Shown piece by piece: positions 33,901 through 46,429 of a stretch of 64,000 nucleotides of DNA. Every line of letters starts with the position of its first letter. Within the stretch, counting starts at the first letter, position 1. The stretch comes from Deinandra increscens subsp. villosa (lineage: Eukaryota; Streptophyta; Magnoliopsida; Asterales; Asteraceae): the NCBI GenBank assembly GCA_039602395.1, contig JBCNJP010000025.1:47325980-47389979 (forward strand), written 5' to 3'. The notes under the pieces are model-generated. The model worked only from the letters and a program-made list of their open reading frames with translations, did not search any database and had not been told where the DNA came from. Made by a program: the position numbers and the translations under genes.

Positions 33901-33975
33901 TTTCGATCCATCCCTTTTCAATCCGTTCAAGTCTTTCAGTTCGTATTTGATCCAGAAGTTCATCCAAAGAAGACA

Positions 33976-35972
33976 ATGACAAGTACTCAAGTTGCTTCTC
34001 CTCTTGTGAGTGATCAAACTCAGATATGTTCAAACTCGGCATGTTCCGAATCAATCGAACAATATAAGCAACTGTTTCGAACTGAAGAAAGAGACCGTAT
34101 GAATGTAGAGTACAAACTAAAGAATCATCTAAAACAAGTCGAACCCTACAAAAAGAGGATAGAGTCTTTAGGTGAAGAACTCAGTCTGCATAAGTATCTT
34201 TTCTGTACATTCCATGAAAAAGAGGAGGAAAAGCGGAAGATCAATCATGCTGATGGAGCTTGGATCTGTAACTGCGAGGAATGTTCAAACCCCACGTGTT
34301 GTGCTTTAATTAAAGAATGGGAGAGCAAGTTTACAAACGAGTGTCAAAATCATGCAATCACTGCTAGAGACCTTAGGGAGTCCAAAGGTAAGACCAGAAT
34401 ATTTAGAGAGAAACTTGAGACCATTCAGGTAGATGTTAAGAGTCTTCAAATTCAGGTGAGTGATAAAAGCGTATATCTTATGATTGCTAACTCTAAAGTT
34501 GAAGAGTTAACCAAAGAGGTAGAGGAACTAAGAACCAAACTTGACACTTCCCAATCTGCCCTTGAGAAACATCAAGTTATTCAAAAGAAAATGATGGACT
34601 CTCATCATGCTTTATTCAAATCAGAGGAGCGACTTAAGCATGTAAAAGAAACATTTGGCCTCGGGGATGGAAATTTTCCTCCCCCATTACAACATGAATA
34701 CATCAAAGTGCCCCAAACTGCCGATGAATTGTTGAAAGAGTCCCTGAATGAAGCAACCATGGTATATGGGCCTCAACCAGTACATGAAGATGAAAAGACA
34801 GCCACTGAAGCAACTCAGTCTAATAACACTACTGAGTGTGCAAGCTCAAGCTCTAGTGAAGTGAAGAGAGCTGATGAAGAAAAGTTTGTTCCCTATCCAA
34901 AGATCGAGACTCCTTATTGTAAAGTTGTGGATGAGGTAAAGCGGGAACGAGTGGTGATGACTACAAGGCCCAATGGTAAGATCTTCATGACAACAGGGTC
35001 TATGTTCATTCCGATTGAAGGAGAAGAGCGACCCTCATTCACCACTAAGTTCAAAGGCTTGGGTCATGATTGTGGTTTATCATCTGACATTAAGACTATA
35101 AGGCCCAAGATCACCATCAAGCCTCCAACTTCTGTTCCAGTCAAGATTGAAAGGCCCAAGACGACAAACAAGTTTCCAGTGTCATCAGTAGGCTCATGTT
35201 GTTGCAGTTGTAGAAATGTTGCCTCGACATCAAAGAATACATGGAGCACAAGAACTGAAAAGATAGATTCAACTCAAGCTTCGAGGAACCAGTCCACGGT
35301 TAATCCAAGATCTACAAACAGGTCAAAGATGCAGACACAAGCAAATGGTGCTCCACCTCAGCAGCTAAAGACAAACGGTTACACGTCTGACTTCTATCTC
35401 AAGAAGCAGACATGCTTTACTGTGGAAATCCTGGTCACATTGCCCGAAATTGTCTCTATCGCCCCTATGAGCCATATTATCCGCAAAGTCGGAGTGTTTC
35501 GTCTCAGGAATCAGTTAAGTCTAAGCCAATGAAGGTGCAACCGCCTAAGGCAATGAAGACTGTTTCTCCTAAGATAAAACCCTTTGTTCAACATTGGGGC
35601 GCTGCCAAAGAGCAAAGAAAATTTTCAAATAAAAAATATATTTTTCCAAATTATGAAAATTTTCATAAAAAAGTGAAGAAACCGATTTCAAAACAACACA
35701 ATGTTGAAAAACCTAAAGTTACCCCTCCAAAGGTAACTAAAACTGTTTTGAAAAGGAAACCTGAAATGAAGAAGGTTGAAATACCTAAAGTCACTACTTC
35801 AAAGGTGACTAAAACAACTTTCAAATCACCTGGAATTTGGAAACCAAAATCAAAGGCAGCTGCAGCTCAAATTCCTGATTTCTCAAAGGGAGTGTTTTTA
35901 AAAGAAGTTTCATTTATTGATGCTTCAGGAATACCCACAACCACAATGGCCTGGGTACCTATGGCTAACTGA
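33976..35972 (+). pseudogene. Gag-like coiled-coil / zinc-knuckle protein with one frameshift
   Basis: An ATG at 33976 (MTSTQVASPLV) opens a frame to 35532. Residues about 25-80 and 130-225 are charged heptad-like coiled coil, including VEELTKEVEELRTKLDTSQS. A Cys-rich patch ICNCEECSNPTCC sits near residue 100. The CCHC knuckle at 35410-35450 is split by a one-base loss between its first two cysteines; CGNPGHIARNC continues in the next frame, which runs to 35972 through a Lys/Pro-rich tail ending AWVPMAN. Protein and order match the ORF at 1-1429. The tail is the kind that precedes protease in Copia polyproteins. I infer a former Gag. Confidence 0.8.
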
Positions 35973-36011
35973 TCTCTCATATTGTGCAGGAACAGTTAAG
36001 GAGGACTTTCA

Positions 36012-36165
36012 TTAACCTTGTTTGTTTGTGATAGTGATTGTTCCAGGCACATGATAGGAGGCATCTCTTCACTTCATGTCATGCAGATCTTAATGGGGAG
36101 TATGTTCTCCTTGTGAGAGGTAAATCTGGAAAAAAAAATCAACAGAAAAAGGTAACACTGTCTTA
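36012..36165 (+). pseudogene. Relic of the Copia aspartic protease start
   Basis: The frame at 36030 reads CDSDCSRHMIGGISSLH. Copia proteases have DSGCSRHM here, so the active-site Gly is Asp. A stop breaks the frame, but another frame continues as NGEYVLLVRGKSG near 36090-36130, as in the family. The rest of pol is absent. This is the main evidence that the element is Copia-derived. Confidence 0.65.
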
Positions 36166-38170
36166 ATTGTTTGTTTCTTGGCTAATTTGATGTGAAGTAT
36201 GGTTATGCATGAAACAAAAACCCATTTCTGAAAATTTTCAAAAGATAAACTTTGAAGGTTAACTTGGCCAGTTTTAGTACATATTTATTATTGTGTCAGT
36301 GTGTGCTTATTAATAAAAAATGAAAAAAATATACAAAAAAAAGGTGAGCTGTTATTAAAAATCAAAAAGCAAGGGGAAGAATAGAAAAGATGAAATAGTT
36401 TACCCCTAAAAAATTGTGCTTTTTAATTTTTAATCTTTTGTTTATGTATTTGAGAAGGTGGGAAGTGAAATAAACTTCCGTTTTGGAGATGGCTGACACA
36501 CGTAAGGCAGATGTGAAAGACATGATCCACGGTGATATGCTGATAGGCTCGGCTCTTCAATATGAAAAGGTATGTGTTACACACTTAAAGATAACATATG
36601 ATAGTATGTTGGGTGACAGCACTTAGGTTAATTGCATTTCTATTTGACTGCATGTTCAAGTTCCGGATACAATCGTTTGTCTCCAAGAGTGTGAAATTGA
36701 GCTCAAAAAGTCGGTGTCCCCTCTGCTTTGCGTGAGCAATGACCTGGGGATGCTTTGCATGTATGTAAGGCTCTCCTCTGCTTTGCGTGAGCAATAACCT
36801 GGAGTTGTTCATACATACATGCTTCTAGATCACCTAAAATAATATATATCAAAAATAAAAAATAAAAAATATACACCCAAAAGATGCCAAAGAGCACATC
36901 AAAAGAGACCCTCAAGAGTCCAAAACCCTCTGCCTTTGTCACTGATGAGAGCATTATTAAAAATATTTCAAAAATTCAGTTGACTTTGTATATTATACCC
37001 AAAAAAATCTATGTGATCTATTCTTTCTCTTCTCAACCAAGTCTCGAGCTCAGTTTCAAACTTCTGGTTCAGATTGTGAAAATATGTGGTAGGGAATTTA
37101 TATGCTTGATAGTGTGTAATAATGTGTACCTAGGATTTGTTGAAACCCACTTGCTGTTCATAATTAATGCACCAATAAGACATAATAAAGTGACAAACAG
37201 CCTGAATAAGAAAAGGGTTAGAGTTTAAAGTGGATCTGTATATTGGCAATCACCTGGACGTGATCGAGTAACAGAAGCTGAAAAGGGTTCCTCGGTCAGA
37301 TTCCTACGGTTTGATCCCATAGAAACCTTCTCGTTTAGTAATTTGGTATGTTGGTTTTTATTCTATTTTTCTTTTGTGTTATCTTAAGTTTTTTATTGTT
37401 TATTTTTCAACCATGGCCAGGTTAATTTAAAGGTTTTAATAAGTTTTTATGGGTTCTATGCATGAAAGTATGTCTCCCCTCCATAATCTCAGGGGGAGAT
37501 AATGTGAAGAGTTCTCGGGTTTAGGGGAAGTATTTATGGGAAACCCGTAACCTATCATAGGGTTTTTGGTTAAATAATGCTAACCCGATAACCAGTCATC
37601 ATGTCTGGATAGTGTTTGTTCCATGTTGTGCTTGACATGTTAAGTGAAAAAGACAACTCATGGACAAGAAAGTCAAGGACTCAGTTGATCAAAGCAAGAA
37701 CTCTACTTCTGATCAAGTTGAAGAACCAGCCGGAAAAGGACTTACCCTATGCTCAGGGGAAGTTTGTTGGTTTTTTAAGTGAAGCTTCTGAAGACTCAAA
37801 AGATACCATTCGCAAGTTTAATGGAAGCTGAATGATGAAAAGATGTAGAGCAGTCACAATAACAAAATCAAAAATGCCAAGACAGGGGTTTTCAAAATTT
37901 ATCCTCTGAAGTTAATGACAAGTCAAGACAGTTACTGATGATTCAGCAAGGACTCAACAGTTTTCAAGAAGGAGCAAGTATTTGAGAATCCTCCTCTCAT
38001 TACTTGTTCATCCTTAGAAGTCCAAGCTGATGCTGATTGAGAGAATGCTCTCAAAAGTCTCTCGTTGCTGCCAACTGAAGATTGCTGAAGGAAGGGTCTT
38101 CACAAACACAAGTTCAAGCCAAAAGAAGATTGCAAAGTTGAAGACTGAAAGTCAAAGACATTTAATATCA
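36166..38170 (+). other. Former pol region without recognisable pol
   Basis: About 2 kb of AT-rich sequence. A 27-base phrase around CTCTGCTTTGCGTGAGCAAT occurs twice (36719 and 36777). The short open frame at 37616-37831 has no known motif. No integrase or RT motif seen in any frame I read. Confidence 0.6.
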
Positions 38171-38187
38171 CAAGCCTAGGGGAAGAT
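38171..38187 (+). promoter_or_regulatory. Polypurine tract
   Basis: AAGCCTAGGGGAAGAT immediately before the 3' LTR. Confidence 0.7.
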
Positions 38188-38615
38188 TGTAGAGCCTAGA
38201 ATTATGAGGCTTGCAATATTAAATGTTAGTTATAGTGTTGGGCTTGTAATAGCTAGTAAAGTGTCATGTGGGCTAGATTGTAATTGGGTTTAGATATTGG
38301 GCCCGGTCCGGTTTAGAGGGATTAGGGTTAAGTTTATTATAAAAACAAACTTAATCCCTCATATCAAGGTTCACGAATTTGACAGAGAGGGAAGGAGATT
38401 GCGTGGAGCTAGGAAAGCCAGGGAGAATTCTTGTACCAGACGAATCAGTGATTCGTGTGCAACGATTAAGGTGTAATCAATTAATAATCTTTATTTTATT
38501 GTTCTTATTCTCTTTTATTTAATTTCTCATCTTTGTTCTTGAATCAATCAATCATCGGGATTCCGCACATTCGATTGATCGTTGATATCGTGTAAGGATC
38601 GTTTTGGGACTTACA
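38188..38615 (+). repeat. 3' LTR of the Copia-derived element
   Basis: 428 bp, TGTAGAGCC to GGACTTACA, followed by TSD AAGTG and then the resumed chromovirus frame. Confidence 0.92.
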
Positions 38616-40268
38616 AAGTGCACCATTTTCACCGACCATAAAAGCCTCAAATATTTCTTTTAGCAAAAAGAGTTGAATATGAGGCAAATAAGGTGGCTCG
38701 AGACCATCAAGGATTATGATTGTGAAATCCACTATCACCCGGGCAAGGCCAATGTGGTAGCGGATGCCCTTAGTCGAAAGGGGGATTACGCTCCTATAAA
38801 GGTGTGATCAATGAAATTGGTGGTGACATCCGATTTGATCACCAAAATCAAAGAAGCCCAAGTGGAGGCTATAAAGATTGAAAACCAAAAGAAAGAGCAT
38901 ATTGTGGGCCAAGTGAAAAACTTGGTAGAAGAAGAAAGTGGGATTAGAACCCGATTCAGGAGAACTTGGGTTCCTAACACTTGTGAAGTGAAGAAATTGT
39001 TGCTAGATGAAGCCCACAAGTCGCGGTACTCGATCCATCCGGGGGCAACAAAAATGTACCACAACTTAAAACGTGACTATTGGTGGCCCGGTATGAAGCG
39101 GGACATAGTCAAGTACGTGGGAAAATGTTTGACTTATTCACAAGTCAAGGCGGAGCACCAAAAGCCTTATGGTAAGCTCCAACCATTAGAAATCCCAATG
39201 TGGAAATGGGAGCACGTAACTATGGATCTATTGACCAAACTACCCAAAACCCCCCAAGGGCTATGATGCTATATGGGTGGTGGTTGATAGATTGACCAAA
39301 AGTGCTAATTTCATACCGATCCGGATGACCTACTCCTCCGAAAGAATGGTGGATGTGTACATCAATGAGATTACATCGCGCCATGGAGTACCCGTCTCGA
39401 TTGTATCCGACCGGGATACCTGGTTCACCTCTCAGTTTTGGAGAGAATTTCAGGAGTGGTTAGGTACAAAGCTTTTACTTAGTACCGTGCCTACCACCCA
39501 CAAACGGATGGGCAAAGTGAAAGAACCATCCAAACACTTGAAGACATGTTGCGAGCATGTGCCATTGACTTTGGTGGGAGTTGGGATCACTACCTTCCAC
39601 TTGTTGAATTTTCCTACAATAATAGCTACCATTCGAGCATTGGGATGCCGCCCTATGAAATGCTATATGGTAGAAAATGCCGAACACCCGTGTGTTGGGG
39701 AGAAGTGGGCCAACGTGAGCTAGCCAGTAAGAAGGTTGTTAAACTAGCATCCGAGAAGCTTGACGTGATAAGGGCTCGCTTGAAGGCGGCCTAAGATAGG
39801 CAAAAGTCCTATGCAGACAAAAGGCGAAGGCCTATAGAGTTTAAAGAGGGGGATATGGTGTTGTTAAAAGTATCCCCTTGGAAGGGTGTTATCCGTTTCC
39901 GAAAGCGGGGCAAGTTAAGTCCTAGGTTTATTGGACCCTTCAATTTTTTGGCACGTGTGGGCGATAATGCTTACCAATTGGAATTACCGGAAGAATTGAG
40001 TGGAATCCACAACACATTCCATGTGTCCCGTCTACGGAAGTGCTTGGCGGATGAAAGCGCCTATGTGCCTTTAGATGATTTGATTGTGGATAAAAAGCTC
40101 AATTATGTAGAAAGGCCTATTGCGATCCTTGATCGCAAGGTGAAAAAGCTACGAAACAAAGAAGTGAACCAAGTGTTGGTTCAATGGGAGCATAGAAAAG
40201 GCTCCGACTTGACGTGGGAAGTCGAGTAAGAAATGCAACGCTACTACCCTCATTTATTCGGTACGTAA
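38616..40268 (+). pseudogene. pol: Chromovirus pol, 3' part (RNase H end, integrase, chromodomain-like tail)
   Basis: Reading resumes as KCTIFTDHKSLKY, the RNase H sequence cut at 32090. Integrase follows: a HHCC zinc-binding region (HKSRYSIHPG; the last Cys is Tyr in KCLTYSQ), then the catalytic core with WVVVDRLTKSANF and SIVSDRD, and NNSYHSSIGMPPYE. The tail KLNYVERPIAILDRKVKKL...VQWEHRKGSDLTWEVE resembles the chromodomain end of Tekay/Del chromoviruses. Stops occur near 38660, at 38806, 39793 and 40227, with frameshifts near 39262 and 39495-39545. Reading frames must therefore be changed at least twice. It is clearly dead. Confidence 0.88.
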
Positions 40269-40287
40269 ATAGTTTCGAGGACGAAAC

Positions 40288-40308
40288 CCCTTTAAGGGGG
40301 GGTGGAGT
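40288..40308 (+). promoter_or_regulatory. Polypurine tract
   Basis: TTTAAGGGGGGGTGGAGT just before the TGTAACATCC start of the 3' LTR. Confidence 0.85.
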
Positions 40309-42240
40309 TGTAACATCCTAAATTTTTAATAAAAAAAAATTTCCCGATAACGTCTAGTCAAGTAAAATTCCCGTAGTTAAAATAATCCCTTATGTTGTAG
40401 AAATCTTTTCCATGTGTTAATATGGGATTAAATGGGCAACATGTGTGTTTTGGTTAAAAATAAAACAAGGAAACAAACAATGGGGGCCAGAACTATAATT
40501 AAGCAAAAGTTGGATTAGTAAAAGAAGGTAGAAGAGGAGGAAGGTCGTATACACGACCTGGAGATCGAACTACATCCCTCTCCCCTTTCCTTGTTCAAAA
40601 ATATGTCAATTAAGGGTGTGGGGCTGCGATTTTTGGCTAGAGATTTGGAAATTTGAAGAGCTTTTATCTTCCTAAACTCAAAATCCCATCAAGTAAGTGA
40701 AACCCCATTAAGTTGCATGCTAGGTCTCGAAATTAGGGGGCTAGTAATCTGATATTTGTTGTAGATTTACGAGTATTATGGTGTTAGAGAATCTATATGT
40801 GGCATAAATTTCTAAATTGATTAACAATTGGTGAAGTATTCACCAATTTCACCCACTTGAACCTCCATGGTAGGTGACTACTTAAGCTAGTCATGAATTA
40901 AGTTCAATTGATGAAATTCTTGCATAAATATGTGGTTAATTGATGAATTTGGTTCAATAATGATGGGTTGGAAGTGAATTCCACAAACCCCATGTTAAAT
41001 AGTTACTTGGAGGTTCATGGGGTTGGGTTATTAGGTGTGCATAAATGTATGCACACAAGGTGTTTGATAAAATGCCTAAAAGAGTCAAAATATGGTAAAT
41101 GCAACAAATTTGCTTGTATTGATGTTGGGTGTTCATAGGGAACTATAAGTTCACAAAAACTGAACTAACTTGATGATATTATGTGCATTAGCTAGCATGG
41201 TTAATGTATGCCTCTAGTCGTCATGTTTATGTTAATAAATTCATGTGCCTAGAAGTAAACTTGATGAACATGCTTAATTTGCCATCCTTTTGAATTTGTA
41301 AATATCTATGTGTAGCATAGAAATCATATGAATGAAATATGGTAAAATGTGTTGCTATGATCAAAGTCCTAACATAGTTGGTGACCCATTAGGAAATCAA
41401 GGTGATCAAGGAAGAAATTCCGGTGCAAGTGGAGTTGGAGGCTCTAATTCGCGACGATAACATTATTTATGTTACGTGTAGTAGATATGTAAATGTGTAA
41501 TTACATACAAATGGTCAAACTATGATTTATGTAAATGGGTGACGAATGGTTCTAGGAACGGTGAAGCCCAATGCCACAAGGTTCTCAAATGACCAAACTT
41601 GACAACAGGAAAGATTCGGATGAATCACATAATGAACGAAAGTTACAATGGGCGGAAATGGGCTTATAGAGCCTATGCGAAGTAACAAGAGTAAAGGAAT
41701 CACAAATGGTTATAGAACCATAGATTCCAAGGCTTATATGTGGTCAATATAGGCATTTGGGTAAACCAAAGGCAATGACCCGTCTTAATGGTCAAATAAG
41801 AAACAAGAGTCATTCGGATGTCAACTAAAAAGATTAGGTGAACCAATGACGAGTAGAATGAATCATATGAATGATGTCAAAAACTTAGTGTATTGGAAAT
41901 GTGTAAAGCTAGAATCATAACGAAAGCCTAAAACTAACTGTGGGTATACATACAAATATTTTGAAGTCGTGTTGCTTGCATTATGTTTCTAGTTGTAAAC
42001 CACATGCGATTGGTCAATTCTGGATGGTAACCTTGATAGTTGCCACAAGGAACCTCTTAATGGGTCAAACGGGTCGGGAGAACCCGGGCTTGGTTATCAT
42101 AATGTAAACCATGTCTCAGGTATGTAAATGTGTATACTTAATGCTTAAAAATGTGTTTTTTGGGACATTCTAAGGGTAGATATATAGTCCCAACTAGTCT
42201 GGTGCAAAACTGGTAAAACAGGGGAAATAGCCCAAATATT
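40309..42240 (+). repeat. 3' LTR of the plus-strand chromovirus, truncated by insertion
   Basis: Co-linear with the first about 1,930 bp of the 5' LTR. It breaks at 42240 after AATATT, where the minus-strand chromovirus begins. The remainder should reappear beyond the right edge, preceded by a duplicated ATATT. Confidence 0.9.
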
Positions 42241-44201
42241 TGTAAGGCCCCAATCCCATCTTACCAAATTATATGTCATTTAAAATCAGAGTTGGAAAAT
42301 TTCATATTATACTTTAGACTTTCATCCAACGTACAGGCCACATTTACAAAATCATGCGTTTAACACCATCAACTGCATGGTTGTTTACTTACAAACATTT
42401 ACTACTGCAAAAATATATAAGTTAAAGTCCCCAAATACATGATGTTTGGTTCCATAATTCCTTGATTCGATCCTAGCCCGTCTGCTATCGATTCCCTGCC
42501 AGCAACACTAGTAACACGTTAGTATTAGTGGCACACAACAGCAATCAGCGCAATACACCATTTAAAAGCAAGAAAACAAAACAAAAACCCGGACAGCATC
42601 TCCAAGCGTATCGCTTGGAGTTCCTGTACTTCCAGGCGATACGCCTGGAGCCTGATTTCCAGGGCTCCAGGCCAGTTTTGCCATACTTAGTCATTTTTCT
42701 GCATTTTTCAGCTTGGTTAACCTCCAAACTTTTAAACCTGGATTTTTAGCACCATGAACTTGTAGTTACCTGCATTATGAAGATTTCCACCCAAATTCAC
42801 AAATTTCATATTTGATTTCATTATTCCGAGAACGATAATGGTAACTTCTTACCAGACCCGTTTGACCCGCTAACACACCAATCACAAAACCAACTTATGT
42901 TTAGGCTTTCAATCAGAATTTCCTTCATCTTAATTCCCCTTAGCACACACACAATGTGCTAATCCACTTGAATTCAAAGTTAGGACAATCCGAGGTCCAA
43001 AACTCTCATGGTTCCTCGTCTTGCCACAACATCCAGCTCAACCCACAGTAGGTCATATACCGCAATCCTAGTTAGTCATATTACATAACCAACTTCTCAA
43101 TTTGATTACCCAATGCCCTCAACACGTATAAATCATCAAACTTCCGCTTTAATGTCAAATTGTAACCAACTATTCAACACCAACCACTAGCTACTACGTG
43201 TTACCTTTAAGCTTTATTCTTGCCTTCACGTTGATGGCTCGTGCTCCCTCCCGCTTCACCTATAGTCATCACATTGATAAGATTACCATAACACATTCAT
43301 GGTTCACACAATTATCATATCAACACCTAACAACTCAGAATTTTCACATATACACAATTTCATTCTCATTCAAGCATTTCCTCGAACACCTAGTGTGCAT
43401 ACTAAGTATTTCTATTACCAAGTACTCCATAGACCATCAACTAATCCCACATTTGATGTCAAACACTACCAATTCAGTTACTATGCATAAGTTAACACTT
43501 TCATGATATCAACCATTAATCTAGATCAATTTAACCACCCGATGACCCAACCATTCATCAAAATTTCGATTCCTATGAGGTGGGGTTTGATCATCATCCT
43601 CACCTCTACAACAACACACCAAATTTGTCATGCAAGATGAATTTAAGCATAATCCAGGTTCACTAACACATGTACTACTGATTTCATGCATCAATTTGGC
43701 ATCTAGCTAAAGCTCATAAGATCAACCTACTTTAATTTCACTTACTTGACAAGAAACCCAGAAATCTAAGGTAGAAATCGAGATGTAGAAGGTCTCCTAA
43801 GCCTAAAATCGACTTCCCCTTCCAAAGTATCCAAACCACAAGCTCCAATTTGAGGATTTCTCAAGAGTTAGGGTTTCTCTCCCTCTCCTCCCCTCCTGGT
43901 CGCGATTCTGATGTCTGGGAAATTCCCAGACCAAATTTTCTTCTTTTCTTTCTATTACACATTTACCCATAACCCCCCTCTAGTTATAAGATTATTAATT
44001 CCAGCCATAACTTTAATTTACTCAATTAACCCACACATTTTTCTTTTATTTACTATTAGTCACCAACCTCCTATATTAGCAACTAATATAATTTCCGCTA
44101 ATTAGTCCCTGAAAATCTCTAGTCCCGCTATTTCCACCAAGGACCCTAATAATCAAGGCTAAAATAATAAAATCAATTATTACGAAACTCGGGATGTTAC
44201 A
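42241..44201 (-). repeat. 3' LTR of the minus-strand chromovirus (1,961 bp)
   Basis: On the minus strand, TGTAACATCCCGAG to GGGGCCTTACA. It holds the GCGTATCGC motif pair at 42601-42653. Bases 42649 to about 43860 match 62789-64000 with roughly 1-2 percent differences by eye. ORFs inside it (for example 43198-43506) are shared with the other copy and look incidental. Confidence 0.9.
42601..42653. promoter_or_regulatory. GCGTATCGC / GCGATACGC motif pair in LTR
   Basis: TCCAAGCGTATCGCTTGGA and CCAGGCGATACGCCTGG, each a near-perfect palindrome, about 360-410 bp from the LTR 3' end. They could fold as two short hairpins. Confidence 0.65.
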
Positions 44202-44225
44202 ACTCCACCCCCCCCCCCCTTAAAG
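44202..44225 (-). promoter_or_regulatory. Polypurine tract with a long G run
   Basis: On the minus strand, CCTTTAAGG then a run of about eleven G and TGGAGT just before the 3' LTR. The homopolymer length may not be reliable. Confidence 0.8.
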
Positions 44226-44229
44226 GGGT

Positions 44230-46429
44230 TTCATCCCCAAAACTAAAAATACATACTGAAATAAGTAGGGGTAGTATCTCCGCATTTCCTCCTCGGACTC
44301 CGACGTAGTGTCCGATCCTTTTCTGTGTTCCCACCTTACCATGACCTGCGCTATCACTTTATTCCTGAGCCGCTTAGTCTTGACGGTCAAGAATTGCTAT
44401 CGGCCGTTCCACATAGTTCAATTTGTCATCGATCACAATGTCATTCAACGGTATGTAAGCGGTCTCATCAGCTAAACATTTCCGCAGATTAGACACGTGG
44501 AACGTGTCATTGATTCCGCTTAATTCTTTAGGTAACTCCAATTGGTAAGCATTTTGACCCACTTTAGCAAGGACTTTAAATGGCGCGATGAATCGTGGGC
44601 TTAATTTTCCCCTCTTTCAAATCTAATTACTCCCTTCCACGGGGATACTTTTAACAACACATGGTCCCCCTCTTTGAATTCAATATCTCTACGCCTCTTA
44701 TCTGCGTACGATTTCTGTCGATCCTGGGCGGCCTTTAAACGCGCTCTTACGATGTGAATCTTCTCAGTAGTAGCTTTGACCACATCCTTCTGGGCCAACT
44801 CCCTTTGACCCATTTCACCCCAACACAAGGGTGTTCTACACTTCCACCCATAAAGTGACTCATATGGGGACATTCTAATACTAGCATGATAGCTATTATT
44901 GTAAGAGAATTCCACCAAAGGTAAATGAGTGTTCCAACTTCCTCCAAAATCCAACACACATGCTCGCAGCATATCCTCGAGTGTTTGGATTGTTCTCTCG
45001 CTCTGCCCATCGGTTTGAGGATGGTATGCGGTACTAAACAGTAACCGAGTACCCATACATTCCTGAAATTCCCGCCAAAATTTGGATGTAAAACGGGTGT
45101 TTCTATCTGACACTATTGATACTGGAATCCTGTGTCGCGATATGATCTCTTTTACATACACATCTGCCATTCTCTCCAAAGAATATGATTCACTAATAGG
45201 CAAGAAATGAGCACTTTTAGTTAGTCGATCCACTACCACCCATATAGCATCAAAGTCTCTCCTCGTTTTTGGTAACTTTGTGAGCAAATCCATCATGATG
45301 TGCTCCCATTTCCACTCAGGTATTTCAAGTGGTTGCAGGTTACCATACGGCTTTTGATGTTCAGCTTTGACTTGAAGACAAGTCAAACATTTCTCCACAT
45401 ATTTTTCTATATCCCGCTTCATGCCCGGCCACCAATATTCACGTTTTAGGTCATGATACATTTTCATGCCTCCCGGATGGATCGAATACCGAGATTTATG
45501 AGCTTCGTCTAAGAGCAGCTTTTTTACCCCGCAAGTGTTAGGAATCCATATCCGCCCAAATCGATATTTAAGACCATTGTCCTCGTGGACTAGGTCTTTC
45601 ACCGCTCCCTTTATCCGCTCCTTCTTTCAATTTTCTTCTTTCACCGCTTCCTCTTGTGCTCTCTTGATTGAATCAAGGATACTTGAGGTTATAACCAGCT
45701 TCATCGATTTCACCTTGATAGGAGTGTAATCTCCTTTTCTGCTTAAGGCATCCGCAACCACATTGGCCTTTCCCGGATGATAATGAATCTCACAATCGTA
45801 ATCTTTAATCAGCTCCAACCACCTTCGTTGCCTCATATTTAACTCCTTCTTATCAAACAAATATTTCAAGCTTTTGTGATTAGTATAAATGGTGCACGGA
45901 ATACCATACAAATAATGCCGCCAAATTTTTAAGGCGAATACCACCGCTGCCAGCTCAAGATCATGAGTTGGATAATTAACCTCATTACTCTTCAATTGCT
46001 TCGAAGCGTAGGCTATCACCCTACCCCGCTGCATAAGTACACACCCCAAACCGAGGTATGACGCGTCCGAGTATATCACCAAATCTTCTGTCCCATCGGG
46101 TAAAGCTAACACGGGAGCATGAGTTAACTTTTCCTTTAGGGCCCAGAAAGACTCCTCCTGTTTTTCACTCCATTCGAATTTCACATCCTTCCTTGTAAGT
46201 CGAGTTAATGGCAATGCTATCTTGGAGAAATCTTGAATAAATGTCCAATAGTAGCCTGCCAATCCTAAGAAACTCCGGATTTCAGTCGGGTTCTTAGGTG
46301 TTCTCCATCCCGCTACTGCTTCGACCTTGGCAGGGTCTACTAATACTCCCTCGGCATTCATCACATGTCCCAAAAATTGTACCTCCCGCAACCAAAAGGC
46401 ACACTTTGAGAACTTCGCATAGAGTTTTT
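44230..46429 (-). pseudogene. pol: Chromovirus pol, 3' part (end of RT, RNase H, integrase, chromodomain-like tail)
   Basis: From 46429 down: end of RT (VQFLGHVMNAEGVLVDP), RNase H (VIYSDASYLGLGCVLMQ; YTNHKSLKYLF), then integrase with HKSRYSIHPG, a complete KCLTCLQ zinc-binding end, and an apparently complete DD35E core: VVVDRLTKSAHF, SIVSDRNTRF, and AYHPQTDGQSERTIQTLEDM carrying the Glu. The tail FHVSNLRKCLADE...LNYVERPIAILD then shifts frame to reach WEHRKGSDT. One in-frame TGA lies at 45627-45629 and frameshifts lie near 44601 and 44374. It is better preserved than the plus-strand element, so consistent with being younger. Confidence 0.88.

Larger units (their letters stand above)
32091..38615 (+). 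mobile_element. Copia-derived gag-only LTR element (6,525 bp), nested in the chromovirus
   Basis: LTRs of 428 bp each (32091-32518 and 38188-38615), TSD AAGTG on both sides (32086-32090 and 38616-38620), tRNA-Met PBS at 32520 and a purine tract before the 3' LTR. The internal region holds a minisatellite leader, a gag-like ORF and the first residues of a Copia-type protease, then about 2 kb without RT, RNase H or integrase. The two LTRs differ at about 14 positions by eye, including the terminal base region (TTAAA against TTACA). Confidence 0.93.
26332..42240 (+). mobile_element. Plus-strand Ty3/Gypsy chromovirus (Tekay/Del-like), degenerate
   Basis: It has a 5' LTR (26332-28780), tRNA-Met PBS, gag, protease, RT, RNase H, integrase and a C-terminal chromodomain-like tail, a polypurine tract and the first 1,932 bp of the 3' LTR (40309-42240), where another Gypsy element inserted. 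The rest of that LTR lies beyond the window. A Copia-derived element (32091-38615) splits the RNase H region. At least five inactivating changes are visible, so it cannot encode a working polyprotein. Confidence 0.92.

Noticed and set aside
42528..43506. LTR ORFs at 42528-42749 and 43198-43506
   Set aside because: Explained by the LTR; the copy near 63338 is frameshifted, as expected for non-coding sequence.
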